The notes: generated from the sequence alone by a model not told the origin. A stretch of DNA of 64,000 nt from Periplaneta americana (GCF_040183065.1 NC_091119.1:66838892-66902891); one strand, 5' to 3'; numbered from the stretch's first letter, positions 43,052-52,009 are shown. Program-made: numbers and translations.

Positions 43052-43612
43052 AATTATCACTAAATTAACACAGTTAATATATTACAAAACATACACTGAA
43101 CGAACTAAATGTAATTATTATGAAAATCGCCATATGTTCTTCCTGGAATTACGATTCCCTTCCACTAGATAGATACCGACACGAGTAGCAGGGTCGGCAA
43201 TACATGCAAACCAAGTGAAGCTAAACATGAGGAATATTACTACAGGTATGTACGCCTAGTATTATGTAACAGGTTAGGTTAGATTAGATTAGTTGTGTAT
43301 TATGTGACAGGTTAGATTAGGTTTGATTAGGTGTGTAGTATTATGGGAGAAGTTAGGTTAGGTTGATTAGGTGTGTAGTATTATTACTGTGTTGGCGACA
43401 CTGAAACCCAATGTTACATAAACGAGTATGGCCCTATTCTTCATTCACGCACAACGATTTTTGTATGTAAGTAAGGTACGTATTTAGGACGAGCTAGGTG
43501 GGCTTATAGCTCTCCCAGTGATTGCATCAATACCTACTAATCAATACTATAAATCCAACGCATTTTCAAGGTATTTGATCAAGTTCCTATAGTGGCTGGG
43601 ACATGAGTAAAC
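42872..43612 (+). repeat. Dispersed repeat (copy 2), with a (TA)n expansion
   Basis: It follows 25650-26290 base by base with substitutions. It differs mainly by a (TA)n run of about 55 bp at 42994-43050. It holds the same GGTTAGGTTAGATTAG and GATTAGGTGTGTAGTATTAT direct repeats. Confidence 0.7.
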
Positions 43613-44130
43613 TTCACCAAATACTCAAATCTAAATATGTTATTTTTCTAAAGTTCAACGGGGGGGGGGGGGGTTACACATAATTTTATGGGACAGTAAG
43701 ATACAACTTCATACTTTACAATAATTTTCTGTTGTAATTTCCAATGTATACAATACTTTTGTGGGTCCAGGAGGCAAATGCACTACCGTCCGAGATGCGC
43801 TGGTGGCTCAAGAAATCTTTCTCAACTCTACCTCTCTATTAAAGTAAAAGAATGAAATAGCTCTTCTCGACTTTAACAGCACCTGACTGCATAACTGAAA
43901 AATAGGTAGGCCTACAGCTGTGATTCTGTCTATCTGTACAATATACATTCTGTCTACAGTATTAAATGTACCTGCGTAGTGATTTTCTACATTGAGTCAA
44001 ATTGACATTACTATAAATTCAGTTCTATAGGAGACAGTAAATACACACACAGACACCCATTCAGACACATACACATGTACAAACGCAATGAATGAATGAA
44101 TCAATCGATCGATCTATCAATAAATAAATA
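43613..44130. other. Unassigned DNA
   Basis: A G-run of about 15 lies at 43661-43674 and simple ATGAATGAATCAATCGATC words at 44088-44112. No gene was seen. Confidence 0.35.
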
Positions 44131-44136
44131 ACTTAC

Positions 44137-44312
44137 GAGTAAGATGAACAATCTTTTCTGCAATTTTCAGCCAAGTTGTGTCCTTTTCTTTCACAGAAAC
44201 GCCGTCTGTCTTCTTATTTTCAACTGTGTGTTTACACTTCTCCACAAGCTCGATGGGCATCTTCACTTCATACAGTATTTCTCGAGGTTCGGTGCACGTG
44301 TCCGATTTCCTT
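44137..44312 (-). CDS. Possible exon encoding a Myb/SANT-like (zeste-type) DNA-binding start
   Basis: On the minus strand the segment lies between an acceptor-like CTCTGTTATAG and a donor GTAAGT, and is open throughout. It encodes MPIELVEKCKHTVENKKTDG, VSVKEKDTTWLKIAEKIV. This pattern (L...V.K.K..IENKKTD......K...W..IA..F) is the first part of the Myb/SANT-like domain of insect zeste-type regulators and of many transposon-derived genes. No neighbouring exon with the rest of the domain was found nearby, so this may be a relic exon. Confidence 0.45.
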
Positions 44313-44566
44313 CTATAACAGAGGCTAAATATGTTATGAAGTTGATACAAAACTGAACAGCGGATGTTTACAGAACTTCGGCGGACAAAAGAATAACGAA
44401 TTTAGTTACTGCCACCAGATTCAAATTGCTGCGAATAAGAATAACAGCAAGATAACCGCCCGCCAAGTAACCACGGCAAAAAAAATCGTGATAAGTAATG
44501 ATTCAAGAGAATTTCCCCTTAAACGTGGTAACGATATTATCACGTTTAGCTACTAAAGCATTTTAC
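44313..44566. other. Unassigned DNA
   Basis: No feature was recognised between the SANT-like exon and the nested repeat locus. Confidence 0.35.
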
Positions 44567-44592
44567 AGGTCATTCGTTATCTCGTGAAACCT
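44567..44592 (+). repeat. Outer inverted repeat of the nested locus, left end
   Basis: GGTCATTCGTTATCTCGTGA AACC recurs in reverse complement at about 48911-48934 with one change. The pair brackets the whole nested locus and may be the ends of an old element. No target duplication is visible. Confidence 0.55.
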
Positions 44593-44654
44593 AGCTGAGC
44601 GTAAGGGGAAGAAAAACTTGGACTGGGAAGTTTCCCTCCCTCGCTACACATCCA

Positions 44655-44868
44655 CTTGCAGGTTTTTTTTAAAGATGGGACACAACAGTTGGGCGGCCGA
44701 GCTTGGAACTACAGCGCTATGTTGCCAATATGGACTACCACGCTGCTAGCTGATGGAAGCTATACATGTTTTTTTGAAAGATGGGACATGACAGTTAAGC
44801 GGCCGGGCTTGGAACTACAGTACCATGTTGCCAACATGGACTACCAGCTGCCAGCTGATGGAAGTTAC
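44655..44868. repeat. Two tandem copies of a 106-bp repeat
   Basis: GATGGGACA blocks start at 44674 and 44780 and share GGCGGCC, CTTGGAACTACAG and ATGTTGCCAA. The start of each resembles, in reverse, the ends of the 295-bp units at 48221-48660 (ATGTCCCA followed by a run of A and GTATAGC). These are therefore related terminal sequences. Confidence 0.7.
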
Positions 44869-45024
44869 CAATTGTCGTTAAGATGGCTGACGTTAAAACA
44901 CTCATTGACAATTGACGCGAAGGTAAGAAAACAATACAAAAATCGACAGAGAATCAAAGACGAAACATACCAATGCTAACATTGTGTGCACAATAAATGT
45001 TTCCAAGAGAGCTATTAAACACTC
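44869..45024 (+). repeat. First part of a 295-bp repeat unit, interrupted
   Basis: It reads GTTAAGATGGCTGACGTTAA to GAGCTATTAAACACTC and breaks there. The unit resumes at 48232 after the 3.2-kb insertion. ATTAAACACTC is present on both sides (45014-45024 and 48221-48231), an 11-bp target duplication. Confidence 0.8.
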
Positions 45025-46733
45025 ATATTATTTTTAATGTACCGAAGTACATATGATATTTCCATGCAGATATTCTGCGTCATCATACGATAAAAGAGTA
45101 ATGGAAAGGTGAAAAATTCTCTCCGGCGCCGGGATTTGAACCCGGATTTTCAGCTCTACGTGCTAATGCTTCATCCACTAAGCCACACCGGATACCCACC
45201 CCGGCGTCGGACAGAATCGTCTCAGATTAAGTTCCAACTCTTGCGTTCCCTCCAGTGGCCGCCCTCTGCACTACGTCATAGATGTCTATGAACGTAGGAC
45301 TTAAGTCCACACATGTGCTGAGGTGCACTCGTTATGAGTGACTAGTTGACCGGGATCCGACGGAATAAGCGCCGTCTTAAATCACGAAGTGATTTACGCA
45401 TATCATATATATTTTTTTAATGTACCGACGTACATATGATATTTCCATGCAGATATTCTGCGTCATCATACGATGAAAGAGTAATGGAACGGAGAAAAAT
45501 TCTCTCCGGCGCCGGGATTTGAACCCGGGTTTTCAGCTCTACGTGCTGATACTTTATGCACTAAGCCACACCGGATACCCACCCCGGCGTCGGACAGAAT
45601 CGTCTCAGATTAAGTTCCGACTCTGGGTTCCCTCTAGTGGCCGCCCTCTGCACTAGTCATAGATGTCTATGAACGTAGGATTGAAGTCCACACATGTGCT
45701 GAGGTGCACTCGTTATGAGTGACTAGTTGGCAGGGATCCGACGGAATACGCCGTCTTAAATCACGAAGTGATTTACGCATATCATATATATTATTTTTAA
45801 TGTACCGAAGTACATATGATAATCTGAGACGATTCTGTCCGACGCCGGCGTAGGTATCCGGTGTGGCTTAGTGGATAAAGCATCAACACGTAGAGCTGAA
45901 AACCCGGGTTCAAATCCCGGCGCCGGAGAGAATTTTTCTCCGTTCCATTACTCTTTCATCGTATGATGACGCAGAATATCTGCATGGAAATATCATATGT
46001 ACTTCGGTACATTAAAAATAATATATATGATATGCGTAAATCACTTCGTGATTTAAGACGGCGCTTATTCCGTCGGATCCCGGCCAACTAGTCACTCATA
46101 ACGAGTGCACCTCAGCACATGTGTGGACTTCAGTCCTATGTTCATAGACATCTATGACGTAGTGCAGAGGGCGGCCACTAGAGGGAACCCAAGAGTTGGA
46201 ACTTGATCTGAGACGATTCTGTCCAACGCCGGAGTGGGTATCCGGTGTGGCTTAGTGGATAAAGCATCAGCACGTAGAGCTGAAAACCCGGGTTCAAATC
46301 CCGGCGCCGGAGAGAATTTTTCTCCGTTCCATTACTCTTTCATCGTATGATGACGCAGAATATCTGCATGGAAATGTCATATGTACTTCGGTACATTAAA
46401 AATAATATATATGATATGCGTAAATCACTTCGTGATTTAAGACGGCGCTTATTCCGTCGGATCCCGGCCAACTAGTCACTCATAACGAGTGCACCTCAGC
46501 ACATGTGTGGACTTCAGTCCTATGTTCATAGACATCTATGACGTAGTGCAGAGGGCGGCCACTAGAGGGAACCCAAGAGTTGGAACTTGATCTGAGACGA
46601 TTCTGTCCGACGCCGGAGTGGGTATCCGGTGTGGCTTAGTGGATAAAGCATCAGCACGTAGAGCTGAAAACCCGGGTTCAAATCCCGGCGCCGGAGAGAA
46701 TTTTTCTCCGTTCCATTACTCTTTCATCGTATT
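45025..46733. repeat. Inverted array of a 384-bp unit with intact tRNA-like cloverleaf
   Basis: Two units lie on the minus strand, then three on the plus strand, with the switch near 45823. The exact period is 384 bp on the right and 382 on the left. Each unit holds a 71-nt tRNA-like segment at 45122-45192 (-), 45505-45575 (-), 45857-45927 (+), 46241-46311 (+) and 46625-46695 (+). It folds fully: acceptor TCCGGTG/CGCCGGA, D stem GCTT/AAGC, anticodon stem TCAGC/GCTGA with loop ACGTAGA (GTA in the anticodon position), T stem CCGGG/CCCGG with loop TTCAAAT. The last two units are almost identical. It is best read as a tRNA-derived SINE or satellite, not as host tRNA genes, because position 33 is C and the units are flanked by shared non-tRNA sequence. 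Confidence 0.88.
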
Positions 46734-48210
46734 GAATGAATGAATGAATGAATGAATGAATGAATGAATGAATGAATGAATGAATGAATGAATGAATGTA
46801 TATATTTGTCTTTAAGCAATATACCTTTCGGTGAGGCGGCACTTCACAATATTAGCATACAGTGCCGTCTCACCGTTTTACACGCCTCTCGTACAAGTGA
46901 ATTAGGACATTACTTTGTTAAAATTTCTTATTGCAATTCTTCCACTAGTCTTTTTTTGTTTGTCATCAATTCTTCCTCTATTTTACTCCTAACTCATCAT
47001 TATACCAAAAATGCTATAACCCCCTCCTGTATGACACATTTACCCTCACTCTACATCTCTAATTATTTGCACTTTTCACTACTCACTTTTCCACATTGCT
47101 ACTTTTTAGATCTTAGTTTTCTTTTCTCAAGATTTATTTCCCCTCCACACCATTTCCTTAAGTCATACTGTTTTTTCATCTTGTTTGCCCCTCTTCCTTC
47201 ATCACTGCTCCCTGAACTATCTCCTACTTGCATTACTCTGCTTCTCGTCAGCCTCGATTTAGATCTTAGTTCCTTCACCCGCTTCGGAATTGCTCCCATC
47301 TGATGTCCACTATTTCCATTCGCTTGCATTGAGGTCTTGTTCTGCTGAGCTTGTTGAATGCCAGTCCGCGTCACTCCTGTTTCTTCATCAGTTGACGTCA
47401 CTAACTGCTTTCCGGAAATCGTCACTGAGTTTGACACGTTTGCATTTTTCTCGCGTACACTCACCATACTTGGGTCACTAACCTCGCCTTTAGCTACGAT
47501 ATTCTTGATTTTTTCTTTCAAAATTTTTCTGTTCCTTTCCTTTTCTTCTGAGCCTACGATCGGTTCCTTTAATGTTACTAAGCACTCCTCTACACTAAAA
47601 ACCAAATTGTTTATCTTAATTTTGTCCTTGATGAGTTTCGCGAATTGTCCATTATTACGTGCTGCTTTAAGAAACGGGATTAGAACTCTTCTTCTACTTC
47701 TCACTTCGTAGCTCCAGTCGTTATCTATTCTGATCGTTGTGTTCCCTAGCATTCTTCTATTCTTCATAATCCTCTCCTTCGTAACCACACTCTTAAATTT
47801 TACTAATATTGGCCTAGCATGTTCTGAATTTTGTATTTGCTTTTTTCCTATTCTAAATGCTTCCTGTACTTGTCCATCGCTCACGTCCATACCAAAACAC
47901 TCCCAACACACTCCTAATATCTTCTCATATGTATCGATACTCTGTTCTCTATCTTTTTCTTCTATACCAAAAAATAACAAGTTTTTTCTCCTCTTTTCCT
48001 CTTCAGATTGATCCCATTTGCTTTTCATAATTTCGTTTTCCAGTTGAATTTCTTCCATCTTCTTCCTTAGCTCTGCCATGCTCTCCTTCATTTCCATTAG
48101 GTCTTGTTTCACTGTGCTGTCTTCCATTTCACTGTTACGCACACTTATTCACCGGTTTAACAAGGGTCAACGCCTCTACTACACGTTACTATCTCCTGAC
48201 TTGCACAAAG
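46734..48210 (-). mobile_element. ORF1-only LINE derivative with (ATTC)n tail
   Basis: CTTTCATCGTATT is repeated exactly at 46721-46733 and 48211-48223, a 13-bp target duplication. Between the duplicates, on the minus strand, lie a short 5' leader, an intact ORF1, a 3' UTR of about 300 bp and a 3' tail of about 15 ATTC repeats. No endonuclease or reverse transcriptase is present. It resembles the half-LINE (HAL1-like) elements of vertebrates, which keep ORF1 and borrow another element's RT. It landed at the edge of the tRNA-like array. Confidence 0.9.
47099..48127 (-). CDS. LINE ORF1-type RNA-binding protein, 342 residues
   Basis: The ATG at 48125-48127 starts MEDSTVKQDLMEMKESMAEL; the frame also extends five codons upstream to a GTG that is unlikely to be used. 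Residues 1-50 are a coiled coil (heptads with L, M, I and many E/K). Residues of about 55-140 match the RRM-like part of L1-type ORF1p (RKNLLFFGIEEKDREQSID, then HARPILVKFKSVVTKERI). The C-terminal domain follows (RRRVLIPFLKAARNNGQFAK). A basic, low-complexity tail ends in KRKLRSKK. Such proteins form trimers, coat LINE RNA and act as nucleic acid chaperones. The frame has no stop or frameshift, so the insertion is recent or was maintained. Confidence 0.85.
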   Translation of the reverse strand: MEDSTVKQDLMEMKESMAELRKKMEEIQLENEIMKSKWDQSEEEKRRKNLLFFGIEEKDREQSIDTYEKILGVCWECFGMDVSDGQVQEAFRIGKKQIQNSEHARPILVKFKSVVTKERIMKNRRMLGNTTIRIDNDWSYEVRSRRRVLIPFLKAARNNGQFAKLIKDKIKINNLVFSVEECLVTLKEPIVGSEEKERNRKILKEKIKNIVAKGEVSDPSMVSVREKNANVSNSVTISGKQLVTSTDEETGVTRTGIQQAQQNKTSMQANGNSGHQMGAIPKRVKELRSKSRLTRSRVMQVGDSSGSSDEGRGANKMKKQYDLRKWCGGEINLEKRKLRSKK

Positions 48211-48231
48211 CTTTCATCGTATTAAACACTC

Positions 48232-48364
48232 GCCATGTGGGACCTGTAAGTTTGGCAACTCAACCTTTGTTACCATAGCAACAGGCCTACCACGCTATGT
48301 GATATTCAGTTGTTTTTCCGATCGCAACGCTCCTGGCATGTCCCATTTAAAAAAAAAACAAGTA
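48232..48364 (+). repeat. Second part of the interrupted 295-bp unit
   Basis: GCCATGTGGGACCTGTAAG, then TTGTTACCATAGCAACAG and CCGATCGCAACGCTCC, ending in a poly-A and AAGTATAGC. It completes the unit that begins at 44869. Confidence 0.8.
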
Positions 48365-48665
48365 TAGCAATTGACGTTAGGATGGCTGACGTTAAAACAT
48401 TTATTGACAATTGACGCGAAAGTAAAAAAGACAATACAAAAATCGACAGAGAATCAAAGACGAAACGTACCACGGCTAGCATTGTGTGCACAATAAATGT
48501 CGCCAAGAGAGCTATTAAGCACTCGCCACGTGGGAACTGTAAGTTTGGCAACTCAACCGTTGTTACCATAGCAACAGACTTACCACGATATGTGGCATTC
48601 AGTTGTTTTTCCGATCGCAACGCTTCTGTGATGTCCCAACTTAAAAAAAAAAACAGGTATAGCTA
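48365..48665 (+). repeat. Tandem second copy of the 295-bp unit
   Basis: A full uninterrupted copy that starts AATTGACGTTAGGATGGC and ends AACAGGTATAGC. It shows what the split copy looked like before the 3.2-kb insertion. Confidence 0.85.
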
Positions 48666-48697
48666 TTTCGCTTACTCCCACCACAGTCTAGTATATA

Positions 48698-48847
48698 CAG
48701 TTACGAAGCTCAATACGTAGTAAATATGCATCTGTAGATAGTTGCTAATCACTAGGATCGCTAATATCGCCTCATTACAGAAAATGCGAAATAGTACCGG
48801 CACAGTCTATTGTTCCTAGCACCCTCACAACTCAAGCTTCGTCACTG
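48698..48847. mobile_element. TA-flanked MITE, 150 bp (copy 2)
   Basis: Inverted ends CAGTTACGAAGCTCAATA and CAGTGACGAAGCTTGAG. Same family and exactly the same length as 22798-22947, but in opposite orientation. Confidence 0.8.
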
Positions 48848-48908
48848 TATATAATAGACTGTGCCCCCACCATAATATTCCTACTTTAAACTACGGTGCA
48901 CACAAGCA

Positions 48909-48935
48909 TTTGGTTTCACGAGATAACGAATGGCC
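48909..48935 (-). repeat. Outer inverted repeat of the nested locus, right end
   Basis: GGTTTCACGAGATAACGAAT GGCC pairs with 44567-44592 in reverse complement. Its distance from the left copy is 4.3 kb, nearly all explained by nested insertions. Confidence 0.55.
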
Positions 48936-49314
48936 TAAAAACGAGAATGTTGCAACCGGGCATAAAAAATATTATTATCAAGTTTAACAGTATCCTATTT
49001 CATCAGCAATAACGTTACAATATTTGTGCTTCTTCACTTGTTCGCAATAATATGTTCCACTGCATTCAGAAGTGTTACTTGTGAAGGTAGGAATGCTGGA
49101 AGAATTATTAAAATACTTTTTCTAAAATTGTATCATCAGCATCCATTCTAAATTTAAAAAACGATCTGAACATTTCTTCAACAGTTTCACTATTAAATTC
49201 GAACTTTTGTCACTACACTGCTTCGCCGATTTAATAGAATGCGTTTGAGTCTAAAGAAAGAGAAAACAGCACAACGTGGTCTGTTGTGACGAGAATCCAA
49301 GCCACTGCATACCG
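48936..49314. other. Unassigned DNA
   Basis: No gene or repeat boundary was recognised. Confidence 0.35.
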
Positions 49315-49430
49315 GTAAGCATCATGTTACAAGGACGTTCAAGTCTGAGTATTTCTCACAAAGTAAATATACTTCAACGTCATGAAAACGACGAAAATAT
49401 TAAGAATATTGCTGAGAGTTTAAGATATGT
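49315..49430 (+). mobile_element. Possible pogo/CENP-B-type transposase N-terminus fragment
   Basis: A short frame reads SSLSISHKVNILQRHENDEN IKNIAES, like the start of the CENP-B N-terminal helix-turn-helix (LTI..K..II...E.G.S...IA). It is cut by the SINE that begins near 49443. The evidence is short. Confidence 0.35.
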
Positions 49431-49442
49431 ATTTATTTATTT

Positions 49443-49735
49443 AGTTACTTATTTACTAGCCATCGGCGTAGCTCAGGCGGTAGCGCGTTTGCCTGCTGAT
49501 CCGGAGTTGCACTCGAGCGTGGGTTCGATTTCTGTTTGGGTTGATTTCCTAGTTGGGTTTTTTCAGAGGTTTTTCCCAACCGTAAGGCGGATGTCAGGTA
49601 ATCTATGGCGGATCATCGGCTTCATGTCGCCAAATACACCATTTGGCTACCATTAATTCCATCGACGCCAGATAACCTAGCAGTTGATACAGCGTCGTTA
49701 AATAATTATACTTAGTTATTTATTTTATTTTACTT
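49443..49735 (+). repeat. SINE family A, near full length
   Basis: The tRNA-like head (GCGTAGCTCAGGCGGTAGCG, then GTGGGTTCGATTTC) is followed by GGTTTTTTCAGAGGTTTTTC and ends in TACAGCGTCGTTAAATAA. The flanks share TTAGTTA(C/T)TTATTTA, a likely target duplication. Confidence 0.85.
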
Positions 49736-50164
49736 TTATTTACCTATTTGTCTGTCTATTTATTATTATTATTGTATTTTATAGACAGATATATTATAGA
49801 AAATTAAATTAATTTGTATTAAAGCTGTTTCAGATTCACTTTTTATAATGAATTAACAACTTTTAAATACCCATTCCCGTATGATCGACTTTTTTTTACT
49901 CTCCTTAATATTCCTTGACTTTAATGCTCTACCTAAACATGATGCTTGCTGATTGCAGGGACTTGCTCCGCGTGTTATATCTAAGTAGGTAAACATTGGC
50001 TTTCTTCTATGTCGATGGAGCAGCGTATTCGTAAAAATTGGTCCATCATCTTTGTATAGTATTTTGAATACGGTAGGTCTTCCACAAAATATTATATTAA
50101 CAATAAGCTGGGTTCATTCTCAGACGAATATCTAATAAGCCCCAGGGCCAGGATCTCAAAGCTC
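49736..50164. other. Unassigned AT-rich DNA
   Basis: Nothing recognised apart from short (TTTA) words next to the SINE. Confidence 0.35.
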
Positions 50165-50167
50165 TTA

Positions 50168-50356
50168 GGGTGCTATTCATAGACATTTCGCTAGCCCGCG
50201 CTACGAGCGTGCTAAACTAGCCCCGGCTATCGAGTGACTACTTGTACAGGATTCATATCATATCATATCGCTAACACTGGTTTACGAATACGAAAAAAGT
50301 TACTTCGCTGATCATCCACCGGAAGCCCGCGCTAAGAATGTCTATGAATACGGCCC
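50168..50356. mobile_element. PIF/Harbinger-type MITE, 189 bp
   Basis: The ends GGGTGCTATTCATAGACATT and GGGCCGTATTCATAGACATT are inverted and flanked by TTA on both sides (50165-50167 and 50357-50359). Interior words CTAGCCCGCGCTA also pair across the element. Confidence 0.85.
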
Positions 50357-50439
50357 TTATAACCTAATTCAGCCATCTACCTCCAAGACCATCGTTAGTC
50401 TGCTTTATTGTTTCTTTTTTCGAATGACGAATGAATTGA

Positions 50440-50610
50440 TAAAGGGAGGTGGAGAGTTTTGGTGGAACGTTACAGAACAATGGAAGTGCCCCGAAAAAAT
50501 CCCTTTCCAAAGTTTGCTTTGTCCACCAAAAATTCCACCACGACCTGAGCGGGTGTCGAACTTGGGCTGTGTATAGCGCGCTGAGCCATAGGCGCGATGA
50601 ATGTGGGATG
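50440..50610 (-). repeat. tRNA-derived SINE, another family
   Basis: On the minus strand the A-box-like TATGGCTCAGCGCGCTATAC is followed by the B-box-like AAGTTCGACACCC and CAGGTCGTGGTGGAA. The body shows GGACAAAGCAAAC. It lies 100 bp upstream of the promoter of peptide gene B. Confidence 0.55.
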
Positions 50611-50709
50611 AAAATAGCCCAATATCAGTACAAAGTAACAACTCTTAAGTAGGAAGTCAATGCCATGGAAAGGTGAGGAAGGACAAGGACACGCTGGCCA
50701 CTGCTCTGG

Positions 50710-50779
50710 TATATAAACGGGTTATAATATTCGCTGTAGCATTAGTACACTCGTGTAGTAACTAACAACACAAACAACC
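50710..50779 (+). promoter_or_regulatory. Core promoter and 5' UTR of peptide gene B
   Basis: TATATAAAC at 50710 lies 69 bp before the ATG. A TATAATAT word follows at 50722. The ATG context is CAACCATGT. The layout matches copy A. Confidence 0.78.
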
Positions 50780-51145
50780 ATGTACAAGCTCGTAAGTACT
50801 CTAACATACTTCGTTTTAAAGAAATAATGTTAAAAACGAATTTTGTGAAATATTTCGTCATTACCGATATATACTCAATTTAGACTTGAAGGGATTGTAG
50901 AATTGCCGAAATGATTTTCATATCTTATCATTATATCACAACATAACCAGAGGACCCATGTTCGAGACCTGGTAGAGAAGTGGAGATTTATCTCCATTTC
51001 ATAAGAAATAGGTGTATCCGTGTTTGTGTTACCTTGAAAGGATATCCTTATCATGCTAGCTCGTGATAAGTGTCCTGGCATGTGTAGGCCTATATTAAAG
51101 TTGGTTCAAATTGCTGTATGAATGAATCGTAACAGACTGGAGGTC

Positions 51146-51196
<51 letters not shown>

Positions 51197-51963
51197 AATT
51201 CTGTCAAGGATTGGGCTTTCTGGCCTGTTCCGCCCAAGAGACCGTCCTTAGGGCGTTGTTTCCAGGAAGAATCTTTTCACGTTTTGAAAACACATTCTAA
51301 AGTGGCCTGCCCGTTCGCCTGATCTAACTCTACTTGACTTTTTCCTTTTGGATTACAACGAAAGGAAAATTTTCGAAACATTCACATAACATTCCTGAAT
51401 TAGGGCTAAAAGCAAGGATCCGGGAGTGTATTCAAGAAACTGTAATGAGATTCTTCAATGTGCAATGTCATCGTTGCCATCTCGGCTGCAGAGTTATATG
51501 GAACAGAATTAAAGTCATTTCATGTTAAAAATGATATCACATCAACCTCCGAATAATTTACATTAAGTGTATAAAATAAATAAAATACATATTTTTTCTT
51601 TATGATTGTATTATAGTATTTCATTTTCAAAAACCATGAAGTGATTTTGATCAATCCAGTACTTTGAAATCATTTGCTGCTTTCATTCTACTTTTATCAT
51701 ATGTTCGTCTGTCAGAGATCTATGGTTTAAAGTGTTGGAATATATTTATGTACAATACATACGTGCATCAATACAGAGCAAGCAGCTGACATTGATTTCT
51801 ATTCCCGCAGCTTCTCGTCGTTCTGGCTGTGCTGGTCGCCCTCAGCGCCGGACAGATCATCAGCCCTTACTACGGCGGATACTATGGAGGATACTACGGC
51901 ACCCCCTACGCCTACAACGGCGCCCTCGGCTATGGTGCTTATGGTTCCTACATCTATGGTTAG
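50780..51963 (+). CDS. Secreted Tyr/Gly-rich peptide, copy B (two exons)
   Basis: Coding exons are 50780-50791 (ATGTACAAGCTC) and 51811-51963, joined in phase 0. The intron 50792-51810 has donor GTAAGT and acceptor ATTCCCGCAG. The 54-residue product has a signal peptide MYKLLLVVLAVLVALSAG and a mature part with YYGGYYGGYYGTPYAYNG and an ending GYGAYGSYIYG. It would be secreted; a cuticle role or a short peptide like fly Nplp4 is possible. It differs from copy A at two residues (V/A in the signal, S/T near the end). Exon 2, the 3' UTR and about 40 bp before the acceptor are alike in the two copies. The rest of the introns are not. The intron holds a (TTA)n tract and a transposase fragment. Confidence 0.88.
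51147..51196. repeat. (TTA)n microsatellite in the intron of gene B
   Basis: About 15 uninterrupted trinucleotide repeats. Confidence 0.9.
51290..51535 (+). mobile_element. Transposase C-terminal fragment in the intron of gene B
   Basis: Plus-strand frames read KWPARSPDLTLLDFFLLDYN and, after a frame change, PELGLKARIRECIQETVMRF and FNVQCHRCHLGCRVIWNRIK. This is the C-terminal part of a mariner/Tc3-type DDE transposase (WPARSPDLTPLDFFLWG and a helical end). The rest is missing. Confidence 0.65.
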
Positions 51964-51996
51964 AGTGGGATTTCTTTGTTCATTAGTCGTTTGAAA

Positions 51997-52002
51997 AATA
52001 AA
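51997..52002 (+). terminator. Poly(A) signal of peptide gene B
   Basis: AATAAA lies 34 bp after the stop codon, at the same position as in copy A. Confidence 0.8.
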
Positions 52003-52009
52003 ATGTTTT

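Noticed and set aside
45122-46695. Cluster of genuine tRNA-Tyr genes
   Set aside because: The cloverleaf is complete, but position 33 is C, the units share 300 bp of non-tRNA flank with a dispersed solo copy, and the array sits inside a transposon-type duplication. A SINE or satellite origin is more likely.
51334-51528. Independent gene in the intron of peptide gene B
   Set aside because: The frame is the C-terminal end of a mariner/Tc3-type transposase after a frame change, with no start or catalytic domain.
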